Position numbers and translations under genes: made by a program. Below the pieces are notes generated by a model. The model saw only the letters and a list, made by a program, of their open reading frames with translations. It made no database searches and was not told where the DNA came from. From positions 1 through 64,000 of the forward strand of contig NZ_SMLL01000001.1 of the NCBI RefSeq assembly GCF_004681965.1: a stretch of DNA of 64,000 bases. Direction: 5' to 3'. Positions within the stretch are counted from its first letter, which is position 1. Each line of letters opens with the position of its first letter. Shown here piece by piece: positions 44,101 through 52,075 of this stretch. Source of the DNA: Ramlibacter rhizophilus (lineage in GTDB: Bacteria > Pseudomonadota > Gammaproteobacteria > Burkholderiales > Burkholderiaceae_C).

Positions 44101-45915
44101 CTAGGCCATGAACTGCAGCGCCGCGAGTCCGGCGTAGGTGCCGCCGGCCGCCACCAGCGCCTCGTGCGTGCCCGTCTCGACGATGCGGCCGTGGTCCAGC
44201 ACCACGATGCGGTCGGCCCGCTGCACGGTGGCCAGGCGGTGCGCGATGACCAGCGTGGTGCGGTTGCGCATGGCCGACTCCAGGGCGGCCTGCACCACGC
44301 GCTCGCTCTCGGCGTCCAGCGCGCTGGTGGCCTCGTCCAGCAGCAGCAGCGGCGCGTCCTTGAGCATGGCCCGCGCGATGGCGATGCGCTGGCGCTGACC
44401 GCCGGACAGGCGCACGCCGCGCTCGCCCAGGAAGCTGTCCCAGCCGCCGGGCAGCGCCTCGATGAAGCCGTCGGCGAAGGCCGCGCGGGCGGCGGCGCGC
44501 ACCGCCTCGTCGCTCGCACCCGGGCGGCCGTAGCGGATGTTCTCCATGGCGCTGGCCGAGAAGATCACCGGCTCCTGCGGCACCACGCCGATGCGCGCGC
44601 GCAGCGCCTGCAGGCCCAGCTCGCGGATGGGAACGCCGTCCAGCAGGATGCGGCCCTGCTGCGGGTCGTAGAAGCGCAGCAGCAGCTGGAACACCGTGCT
44701 CTTGCCGGCCCCGCTCGGGCCCACCAGGGCCACGGTCTCGCCGGGGCGGATGGACAGCGACAGGTCCGCGAGGGCCGGCGTCGCCGGCCGCGAGGGGTAC
44801 GAGAAACGCAGTTTTTCCAACCGCACCGCGCTGCCGGCGGCGGCCACGCCCGGCGCGCGCGCGGGCTGCGGGTCCTGCACGGTGCTGCGCGCATGCAGCA
44901 GCTCCATCAGCCGCTCGGTCGCGCCCGCCGCGCGCAGCAGCTCGCCATAGACCTCGCCCAGCACGGCCACCGCGCCGGCCAGGATCACCGAATACACCAC
45001 CGTCTGCCCCAGGTGGCCCGGGCTGATGCTCCCCGCCAGCACGGCCTGCGTGCCGCGGTACAGGGCCCACAGCAGCAGGGCCGCCGTGCCGATGATGACG
45101 AAAGCCACCAGCAGCGCGCGGGCGCGGTTGCGGCGCACGCTGGTGGCGAAGGCCCGTTCGGTGGCGCCCTCGAAACGCGCCGCTTCGCGCGCCTCGGCGG
45201 TGTAGCTCTGGACCACGGGCACGGCGTTGAGCACCTCCGCGGCGATGGCGCTGGAGTCGGCCACCCGGTCCTGGCTGGCCCGCGACAGGCGCCGCACGCG
45301 TCGCCCGAAGGCCATGGCCGGCAGCACCACCAGCAGCAGCACCAGCAGCACCTGCGTCATGACCCAGGGGTTGGTCCACACCAGCATGCCCAGCGCACCC
45401 AGGCCCATCACCGTGTTGCGCAAGCCCAGGGACAGCGAGGAGCCGACGACGGTCTGCACCACGGTGGTGTCGGTGGTCAGGCGCGAGATGACCTCGCCGG
45501 TCTGCGTGGTCTCGAAGAATTCGGGGCTCTGCCGCAGCACGTGGGCGTACACGGCGGCCCGCAGGTCGGCGGTGACGCGCTCGCCCAGCCAGCTGACCAG
45601 GTAGAAGCGTGCCGCCGAGAACAGGCCCAGGGCCACGGCCACGCCGAAGAGCGCGAGGAAGTGCTCGCGCAGCGCGAGCAGGCGCTCGCCCCGGTCGGCG
45701 GCGGCCACGCCGGTGTCGATGAGGCCGCGCAGCGCCACCGGGAAGGCCAGCGTGGCGGCGGCGGCCATCACCAGGAAGAAGCCCGCCAGCGCGATGCGGC
45801 CACGGTAGGGCCGCAGGAAGGGAAGCAGCCCCGAGAGCGCGCGGGGTGAAGCCCGGGGCAGGGCGTCCTGGGCCGGTGGCGCACTCGGGCTTGGCATGGC
45901 CGGCAGTGTAGCCAC
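44101..45915 (-). CDS. ABC exporter, fused permease and ATPase (MsbA/ABCB type)
   Basis: Half-transporter of 604 residues that should work as a homodimer in the inner membrane. The transmembrane domain (about 25-330) has six helices and the coupling-helix segment FFETTQTGEVISRLTTDT. The ATPase domain (about 355-600) has Walker A GPSGAGKST, Q-loop PQEPVIF, signature LSGGQRQRIAIARA, Walker B LLLLDEATSALD and the switch histidine in AHRLAT. The pattern matches the ABCB/MsbA-like group of lipid or drug exporters; the substrate cannot be inferred. It is divergent from the multicopper oxidase gene, with 26 bases between them. Confidence 0.9.
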   Translation of the reverse strand: MATLPAMPSPSAPPAQDALPRASPRALSGLLPFLRPYRGRIALAGFFLVMAAAATLAFPVALRGLIDTGVAAADRGERLLALREHFLALFGVAVALGLFSAARFYLVSWLGERVTADLRAAVYAHVLRQSPEFFETTQTGEVISRLTTDTTVVQTVVGSSLSLGLRNTVMGLGALGMLVWTNPWVMTQVLLVLLLVVLPAMAFGRRVRRLSRASQDRVADSSAIAAEVLNAVPVVQSYTAEAREAARFEGATERAFATSVRRNRARALLVAFVIIGTAALLLWALYRGTQAVLAGSISPGHLGQTVVYSVILAGAVAVLGEVYGELLRAAGATERLMELLHARSTVQDPQPARAPGVAAAGSAVRLEKLRFSYPSRPATPALADLSLSIRPGETVALVGPSGAGKSTVFQLLLRFYDPQQGRILLDGVPIRELGLQALRARIGVVPQEPVIFSASAMENIRYGRPGASDEAVRAAARAAFADGFIEALPGGWDSFLGERGVRLSGGQRQRIAIARAMLKDAPLLLLDEATSALDAESERVVQAALESAMRNRTTLVIAHRLATVQRADRIVVLDHGRIVETGTHEALVAAGGTYAGLAALQFMA

Positions 45916-45941
45916 CGTCCCGCGCGGCTATATTGGCCCGC

Positions 45942-47378
45942 ATGCCCGAAACCCGCGCGACCGGACTGACGCGGCGGCAGTGCCTCCTGGCCGCCGCCTT
46001 GCCGCTGAGCCTGCCCCTGCCCGCAATGGCGCAGGAGGGCGGTGTGCGCGTGCTGCGCGCGGCGCCGCTGTCCCATCCGCTGCGCGGCAGCGCGCACCCG
46101 GCCATCACCGCCTGGGGCTATGAGGGCAGCGTGCCCGGGCCGCTGCTGCGTTATCGGCAGGGTGAGCGCCTGCGCCTGCGTTTCGAGAACGCGCTGCCCC
46201 AGGACAGCACCATCCACTGGCACGGGCTGCGCGTGCCGCATGCCATGGACGGCGTGCCGCACCTCACGCAGCCGCCGGTGCGGCCGGGCGAGTCCTTCCT
46301 CTACGAGTTCGAGCTGCCGGACGCCGGCACCTACTGGTACCACTCGCATTTGCGCAGCAGCGAGCAGGTCGAGCGCGGCTTGCACGGCCTGCTGGTGGTG
46401 GACGAACGCGAGCCGCCCCGGGTGGATCGCGACATCGCCTGGGCGCTGGACGACTGGCGCCTGTCGCCCACGGGCCAGCTCAGCGACAGCTTCGGCAGCC
46501 CGCACGACATCTCGCACGCCGGGCGCATCGGCAACGCCATCAGCGTGAACGGCGCCGCCCCGGCCGACCTGGCGCTGCGCCGCGGCGAGCGCATCCGGCT
46601 GCGGCTGGTGAACGTGGCCAATGCGCGCATCTTCTCGCTGGGCTTCGACGGCCACGCGCCGCAGGTGATCGCCCTCGACGGCCATCCGGTCACGCCGCAT
46701 GCGCCCCCCCGCGGGCGCGTCGTGCTGGCACCGGGCAACCGCTGCGACCTGCTGCTCGACGCCACCGGGCGGCCGGGCGAGCGGCATGCGGTCTTCGACG
46801 ACTTCTACCCCCGCCAGGCCTTCGACCTGCTGCAGCTGGTGTACGGGCCGGCGGCGCTGCGTGATGCGCCCATGGCTGCGGCCGTCGCGCTCGCGCCCAA
46901 CCCCCTGGCCGAGCCGCAGCTGCAGGGCGCCGTGCGCCACACCCTGCGCTTCGAAGGCGGGATGATGAGCGGCATGCACCGCGCCCTGCTGGATGGGCAG
47001 GCCGTGCCCATGATGCAGCTGCTGCGGCAGGGCAAGGCCTGGGCCATCAATGGCGTGGTCTCGGCCGGCCACGGTGCGGCGCACGCGCACGACGCACCGC
47101 TGCTCACGCTGCGGCGCGGCCAGTCCTGCGTGCTCACGCTGCACAACGACACGCGCTGGTTCCACCCCATCCACCTGCACGGCCATGCCTTCCGCGTGCT
47201 CGCGCGGAGCGACCGGCCGACGCCATGGCGGGAGTGGCGCGACACGGTGCTGCTCGCGCCGGATGAGCGCGCGGACATCGGTTTCGTGGCCGACAACCCG
47301 GGCGACTGGATGCTGCATTGCCACGTGCTGGAGCACCAGGACGGCGGGATGATGGGCGTGGTGCGGGTCATTGCCTAG
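45942..47378 (+). CDS. Tat-exported multicopper oxidase
   Basis: Periplasmic copper oxidase of 478 residues. The N-terminal TRRQCLLAAALPLSL is a twin-arginine signal ending near AMA. Three cupredoxin domains follow. Copper motifs are HWHG and WYHSHL in domain 1, and HPIHLHGH and HCHVLEHQDGGMM in domain 3. They bind the trinuclear cluster and the type 1 copper, with methionine as likely axial ligand. A Met/His-containing stretch (GGMMSGMHRALLDGQAVPMM) near residue 345 recalls the substrate loop of cuprous oxidases, so a role in copper tolerance is plausible. The ATG at 45942 is chosen because it directly precedes the Tat signal. Confidence 0.9.
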   Translation: MPETRATGLTRRQCLLAAALPLSLPLPAMAQEGGVRVLRAAPLSHPLRGSAHPAITAWGYEGSVPGPLLRYRQGERLRLRFENALPQDSTIHWHGLRVPHAMDGVPHLTQPPVRPGESFLYEFELPDAGTYWYHSHLRSSEQVERGLHGLLVVDEREPPRVDRDIAWALDDWRLSPTGQLSDSFGSPHDISHAGRIGNAISVNGAAPADLALRRGERIRLRLVNVANARIFSLGFDGHAPQVIALDGHPVTPHAPPRGRVVLAPGNRCDLLLDATGRPGERHAVFDDFYPRQAFDLLQLVYGPAALRDAPMAAAVALAPNPLAEPQLQGAVRHTLRFEGGMMSGMHRALLDGQAVPMMQLLRQGKAWAINGVVSAGHGAAHAHDAPLLTLRRGQSCVLTLHNDTRWFHPIHLHGHAFRVLARSDRPTPWREWRDTVLLAPDERADIGFVADNPGDWMLHCHVLEHQDGGMMGVVRVIA

Positions 47379-47561
47379 TTCCTTGGTTCTCGTTCTGTAG
47401 GTCATCGTCGGAACATCGCTACAGAATCCAGCTCCTCCCTTCTTGTTATGGCTGAGGCATTCCTAGAATGTCTCTTCATGCGCCGACCCGTGCCGCATGG
47501 CACGCGTCGGCGTTTCAGTCCCTGATGCCGCCCCCTCCCAGGACGGCGATTCGAGGTCAAG

Positions 47562-48725
47562 ATGCAGTATCAGTTCACCGAGGCGGCCGCCTTGCCGTCC
47601 GTGCTGGCCGCGGATGTCGGCGCGTTCCTCCACTACATGGTTCGCGTGGATGCGTCCGACCTCTTCATGACGGTGGGGGCGCACCCCACGGTCAAGATCC
47701 AGGGGCGCATGCACGCCGTCGGCTCGGCCACGCTGGCGTCGGGGGCGGTCAAGCGCCTGGCCTATTCGGCCATGTCGGACAACCAGCGCCGTGACTTCGA
47801 GCGTGACCTGGAATGCGACCTGGCGCTGACCGTCAACGGCCTGGGGCGCTTCCGCTTCAACGTCTACGTGCAGCGCGGCGAAGTGAGCATGGTGGTGCGG
47901 CACGTCAAGAGCCAAATACCCAGCGTGGGCGAACTGCGCCTGCCGGCCATCGTCGAGCGCCTGGCGATGCTGCGCCAGGGCCTGGTGCTGGTGGTGGGCT
48001 CGGCCGGCTCGGGCAAGTCCACCACGCTGGCCGCCATGCTGGAGCATCGCAACCGCACTGCCGCGGGGCACATCCTGACCGTCGAGGACCCCATCGAGTT
48101 CATCCACGAGCACGGCAAGTGCATCGTGGACCAGCGCGAGGTGGGGCTGGACACGCGCTCCTTCAGCGAGGCGCTGCGCCGCGCGCTGCGCGAAGCCCCG
48201 GACGTGATCATGATCGGCGAGATCCGCGACGAGGAGACCATGCGCCACGCGCTGCACTACGCCGAGACCGGTCACCTGTGCGTCTCCACCCTGCACGCCA
48301 ACAACGCCAACCAGGCGATCGAGCGCGTCATCAATTTCTTCCCGGAGACGGGCCGTCGTCAGATCCTGATGGACCTGTCGCTCAACCTCAAGGGCGTGGT
48401 CGCGCAGCGCCTGGTGCAGGGCACGGCCGGGCGGCGCGTGCCGGCCACCGAGGTGATGCTGCTGTCGGCCTACATCTCCGAGCTGATCCAGAAGGGCGAG
48501 GTGGACGAATTGAAGGCGGTGATCGCCAAGTCCAACGAGGTCGGCATGCATTCCTTCGACCAGAGCCTGCACGACCTGTACCAGCGCGGCGACATCACGC
48601 TGGAAGAGGCGCTGGAGCATGCGGATTCCAAGACCGACCTGTCGCTGCGCGTGCGGCTCCATGCGGGCGTCACGATGGAGGCGCCGCCGAACCTCAGCAG
48701 CCTGCGCAAGCGGCGCAGCGCCTAG
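47562..48725 (+). CDS. pilU: Type IV pilus twitching ATPase, PilU-like
   Basis: Hexameric retraction ATPase of 387 residues, the length of PilU rather than PilT. The N-terminal domain has VDASDLFMTVGAHPTVKIQG. The RecA-like domain has Walker A GSAGSGKST, the Asp box LTVEDPIEFIH, Walker B APDVIMIGEIRDEETM and the His box STLHANNANQAIERVINFF. The C-terminus is longer and more charged than in PilT. In other species PilU assists PilT in pilus retraction. No pilT or other pilus gene is adjacent here. The gene name is therefore tentative. Confidence 0.85.
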   Translation: MQYQFTEAAALPSVLAADVGAFLHYMVRVDASDLFMTVGAHPTVKIQGRMHAVGSATLASGAVKRLAYSAMSDNQRRDFERDLECDLALTVNGLGRFRFNVYVQRGEVSMVVRHVKSQIPSVGELRLPAIVERLAMLRQGLVLVVGSAGSGKSTTLAAMLEHRNRTAAGHILTVEDPIEFIHEHGKCIVDQREVGLDTRSFSEALRRALREAPDVIMIGEIRDEETMRHALHYAETGHLCVSTLHANNANQAIERVINFFPETGRRQILMDLSLNLKGVVAQRLVQGTAGRRVPATEVMLLSAYISELIQKGEVDELKAVIAKSNEVGMHSFDQSLHDLYQRGDITLEEALEHADSKTDLSLRVRLHAGVTMEAPPNLSSLRKRRSA

Positions 48726-48775
48726 AAGGTGCGAATGAATCTACTGCGCGGCCCGATCTGGCGCCTGCGCTTCTC

Positions 48776-48793
48776 GCCGTACCCAAGTACGGC
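48776..48793. repeat. Short perfect hairpin between pilU and an orphan gene
   Basis: Arms gccgtac (48776-48782) and gtacggc (48787-48793) with a 4-base loop, in the 99 bases separating convergent genes. It lacks a T run, so it is not a classical terminator. It may be part of an extragenic palindrome or help end transcription from either side. Confidence 0.45.
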
Positions 48794-48824
48794 TGCGATG
48801 CTCCGCGCCACCTCGACCCGCTCG

Positions 48825-49355
48825 CTACGATTCCTTCACACCTTCTGAGTGCTGCTCGTGCGCGTCCCTCGCGGGCGAGATCTCCGAAGGCGGCACAGCC
48901 GTCTCGGGCGCTTGTCGTGCCTCGGTGGCAACTTCGGGCCCGGCGGATTCGGTGCCTTTGCGATCCCGTTGCTGCGTAGCCGGCGGCACGAGCGCTGCAA
49001 CTGCAACCGGCATGCGCTCCGAGAGCTTGCGTTGCGGTCCCCAGGTGTTCGTGAATGCAAGGTAGTGTTTCGCCGGAAGGCCTGGCACTTCCAAGTGCTT
49101 CCTGACCGGACGCAGCGCCTCCACGGCCTTCTTCGCTGCCGGCGAAAGTTTGCCGGGTAGCGACTCGAATTCAGCAGGCAAGGGCTTGTCGTACATGGCG
49201 TGGCCCAGGAGGGCGACTGCGGCAAGCGCCACCTTCTCCCCTGTGTACAAGCGTGCCAGTTCGGGTCGCAGCACCTGCAGCGCGCTGGGTGCAGGCGGCG
49301 TAGCGCGCTGCGGTGCGAAGCTGGAGGAGGTCGTGCGTTTGGGCGTGCGTTCCAT
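48825..49355 (-). CDS. Orphan hydrophilic protein, unknown function
   Basis: Protein of 176 residues. The first 30 residues are Ser/Thr/Pro/Arg-rich (ERTPKRTTSSSFAPQ), a central helical part of about 90 residues includes ALAAVALLGHAMYDKPLP, and the tail is Pro/Glu-rich and disordered-looking. No Sec or lipoprotein signal. The ATG at 49355 is the only suitable start; the frame runs open upstream through the neighbouring gene but that part is a shadow. No family recognised. A polar Ser/Thr/Pro-rich N-terminus without a Sec signal is also seen in type III secreted proteins, but this alone is weak. Confidence 0.55.
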   Translation of the reverse strand: MERTPKRTTSSSFAPQRATPPAPSALQVLRPELARLYTGEKVALAAVALLGHAMYDKPLPAEFESLPGKLSPAAKKAVEALRPVRKHLEVPGLPAKHYLAFTNTWGPQRKLSERMPVAVAALVPPATQQRDRKGTESAGPEVATEARQAPETAVPPSEISPARDAHEQHSEGVKES

Positions 49356-49390
49356 TTGTTGTCGCAGGCAGTTGAAGGTCCACCGATTCT

Positions 49391-50497
49391 TCAGCCCCCG
49401 AGGCGCAGCGGCCCAACATAACCTGTCATCTCCAGGTAGCCGGTGCCCACGCGCCGGCCCTGCGCGTCGAGCAGTTCCGACAGGCCCTCCCAGTACACCG
49501 CGCCGGTGGAAGCCCGGCTGTCCAGTTCCTGGTCCACCAGGAGGGCGCGCACGGTGAAGTCGCCGGCGGGGCACTGGAGCCGCCAGGTCACCGGGTAGCG
49601 CGCCTTGGATCGCGGGCTGGTCCACCATGTGATCGGCGTGAACACGGTGTGGCCCGCGTCGAAGGCGCGCACCGGCTGGCCCGGCGCGCGGAAGGAGCCA
49701 CCGTCCCACACGGCGCTGCCGTCGGCGCGGCGCAGGCGGAAGGCCGTGAGCGCGCCGCCGTCGTCCAGGTTCATGCCGACCCAGTCCCAGCCCACGGCAT
49801 CGGGGTGCAGCAGTTCCTCGCTCCATTCGTGGTCCAGCCAGGCCCGGCCCGTGCCTTCGAATTCGCGGCCGGCCACGCGAAGCAGCCCCGAGGCGCGCAT
49901 CTGCGGCTGGCTGTAGTAGTAGCTCGCCTGGCTGGCCTGCGGCCCCTTGCGCGAGAGGCCCTGCGCGCCCTGCAGCAGCAGCGGCTGGGTCGGCTCGAAG
50001 CGCAGGTCCAGGGTGAAGCCCTCGGCCGGAACGAGCGCGTGGTAGCGCCCGTCCTGCCCGCGTTCCAGCTGCCAGTCGCGCAGGCGCACGCGCGTGTCGT
50101 CCTCGGCCGCCTCGGCGATGCCGAAGCCTGCGCGCGCGATGCGCTGGTCGTGCAGGAGCCGCTGTCCGTCCAGGTCGGTCACGGCCGCGTGAGCGAAGAT
50201 GAGTTGCCGGGCCGCGAAGCGGGACTCGATGGCCTGCGCCGCATCCACCCGCGTGCGGAAGAAGGTCACCTGGAAGCCGAAGTCGCGCCCCGTGCCCGCG
50301 CGAAGGTGTCCGGTGATGTACCACCACTCGGTGCGGAACCCGGGATGCGCGCCGTGGTCGCGCGGGAACGCGAGCTGGCGCGGCGGCAGGGCCCACGCCG
50401 GGCGTGCCGCGGCGCCCGCGAGCAGCGCGAGGGCTTGGCGTCTCGAGAGGACAAGGCCGAACGCGGCGGGCGCGTGCGGGGCGGGGAGGTGGGCCAT
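49391..50497 (-). CDS. AttH/CrtC-like secreted lipocalin-domain protein
   Basis: Exported protein of 368 residues with a twin-arginine-like signal (SRRQALALLAGAAA). The family core is FRTEWWYITGHL near residue 56, DHEWSEELL near 225 and GWDWVGMNLDDGGAL. These tryptophan-rich motifs mark the AttH/hydroxyneurosporene hydratase (CrtC) lipocalin-like family, also annotated as predicted secreted hydrolase. Such proteins usually sit beside an FtsX-type permease and a LolD-like ATPase (AttE-AttFG-AttH); both are encoded upstream on the same strand here, but separated by other genes. Enzymatic activity is not demonstrated for the family as a whole. Confidence 0.85.
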   Translation of the reverse strand: MAHLPAPHAPAAFGLVLSRRQALALLAGAAARPAWALPPRQLAFPRDHGAHPGFRTEWWYITGHLRAGTGRDFGFQVTFFRTRVDAAQAIESRFAARQLIFAHAAVTDLDGQRLLHDQRIARAGFGIAEAAEDDTRVRLRDWQLERGQDGRYHALVPAEGFTLDLRFEPTQPLLLQGAQGLSRKGPQASQASYYYSQPQMRASGLLRVAGREFEGTGRAWLDHEWSEELLHPDAVGWDWVGMNLDDGGALTAFRLRRADGSAVWDGGSFRAPGQPVRAFDAGHTVFTPITWWTSPRSKARYPVTWRLQCPAGDFTVRALLVDQELDSRASTGAVYWEGLSELLDAQGRRVGTGYLEMTGYVGPLRLGG

Positions 50498-50616
50498 GCG
50501 CGCATGGTACGAGGCGGCCCGCCGCTGGAGGTGCGGGCGCATGCTGCGCTGACCCCATCCGCCGTCCATGCCAGTCCATCGGACCGGCGGCAGGCGACTT
50601 CCTGCCGCCCAGGCGT

Positions 50617-51963
50617 TCAGGACAGCAGTGCCATGCCTTCGGCTGCGAAGCGCGCCTGCGCCAGGTCCTCGCGCAGGCGGGCGCGGGTGGCGTCCAGTCG
50701 GCGGGTCAGTGCCGCCTTGGCGGGGTCCGGCATGGTCGTGCGCAGGCTGATGTAGGCGGACAGGCGGTCCAGATGCACCAGCGCTGGCCGGATGGCGGCA
50801 GCGAGCTCGGTGCCCGCGAGCCCGTTGCCGACGCACCTTTGCACCAGGCCCTGGTGTTGCGCACACCATGCGTTCACGCGTGCGTAGGCGGGCGCCCAGA
50901 GCGGGTCGTTCAGCAGCGTGGGTGGACGAACCCGGGGAATGTCGAGGTTGCGGCAGCTGTCGCCCAGGCGTGACTGCATCGTCTCCAGCAGCTCGAGAAC
51001 CCGCTCCTCCTTGGGCACCGGGAACTCGCCGAGCGCGTCGAGCAGCACGCCCAGCAGGTCCAGGCGCGGCTGCGGCGCTTGCGCCAGGGTGAGCCAGACC
51101 TCCGCCAGCACCAGGCCGAAGTCCGCGGTGGACAGCCAGTGCCGCGCATCGCGGGCCTGTGCATCGGGCGGCGTGAGCAGGGCTTGCAGGTAGCGCCGGA
51201 ACGCCGCCGCCGTCATCAGCCTGAGGCCCAGGCACGGCAGCACGGTATGGACGGCCAGCCGTACCGCGCGCACGACCACGCCCTCCACATCTTCCGGCGC
51301 GGGTTTGTCGGGAGAGTGGCGAAACGCCGCGGCAACCAGCGTGTCCAGGTGGGGACTCGCGGCCAGGGCGCGGGGGCCGCCGACGGTCTCGGCAAGGAAG
51401 CCCGAGAGGAAGGGGGCCAGTTCGCTGGCGGGCATGGCATGCGCGTCCAGGAGGTGCCTTGCGCAGGCTTCCAGGAAGGCCCCCAGCTGGCTGGCGTGGC
51501 AGCGGCCGAAGCGCAGGCCGAGCAGCGTGCCTTCGGCTCGTGCGTGGGTGGGACTGCCGGTGGCCCGGCGGGCCACGGATTCGAAGTACGCCGCCTGGCC
51601 TTCGGCGCCCCAGTCCGGCAGGCCGAGCTGCGTGATGGCACGCTTCGCGGCGGCGATGGTCGAGAAGGTCCGGCTGCGCCCCACCGGTTCGAGGCCGTGG
51701 CGGATGCATTCGGTCTCGATCTGCCACAGGGCGGACCGCAGCGCCTGGGTCTGCAGGACCAGGTTGCGGGCTTTTTCCGGCGCGCAGGGCAGTTCACGTG
51801 TCTGCTGCGCAAGCCCTTCGATGGCGTTGTCGAAGGTCTTCAGGCGCGGCGCCATCCATTGGCGCGCATCCAGCGGGGTCGGGCCCGGAGTCGAATCCGC
51901 GGGGGGTGGCGCGGAACCGAGCGGTGAGGTGAAGGGGAGGGCGGTGATCTTGCGGTCGGTCAT
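50617..51963 (-). CDS. Orphan protein of unknown function, effector-like N-terminus
   Basis: Protein of 448 residues. The first 35 residues are Pro/Ser/Thr-rich (ALPFTSPLGSAPPPADST); the rest is alpha-helical and leucine/alanine/arginine-rich, with repeated helix pairs (for example LARRATG, FLEACARHLLDAH and LLGVLLDALGEFP). No signal peptide, no membrane segment and no recognised domain. The ATG at 51963 precedes the polar N-terminus; in-frame upstream sequence is open to 52017 but lacks features. It separates the FtsX permease from the AttH-like gene. The shape (Ser/Pro-rich leader, helical body, no Sec signal) resembles type III effectors of plant-associated bacteria, which is weak evidence. 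Confidence 0.55.
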   Translation of the reverse strand: MTDRKITALPFTSPLGSAPPPADSTPGPTPLDARQWMAPRLKTFDNAIEGLAQQTRELPCAPEKARNLVLQTQALRSALWQIETECIRHGLEPVGRSRTFSTIAAAKRAITQLGLPDWGAEGQAAYFESVARRATGSPTHARAEGTLLGLRFGRCHASQLGAFLEACARHLLDAHAMPASELAPFLSGFLAETVGGPRALAASPHLDTLVAAAFRHSPDKPAPEDVEGVVVRAVRLAVHTVLPCLGLRLMTAAAFRRYLQALLTPPDAQARDARHWLSTADFGLVLAEVWLTLAQAPQPRLDLLGVLLDALGEFPVPKEERVLELLETMQSRLGDSCRNLDIPRVRPPTLLNDPLWAPAYARVNAWCAQHQGLVQRCVGNGLAGTELAAAIRPALVHLDRLSAYISLRTTMPDPAKAALTRRLDATRARLREDLAQARFAAEGMALLS

Positions 51964-52075
51964 CGAGGATTGGGGGACATGTCGTTGGGGGCAAGGTGCG
52001 TCAGCCGTGAGGTGCACGCGGCGATTCAGTAGCCCCAGGCACCCCCGCGTTCCATGCCCCCGCCGCTCGTGTCGC

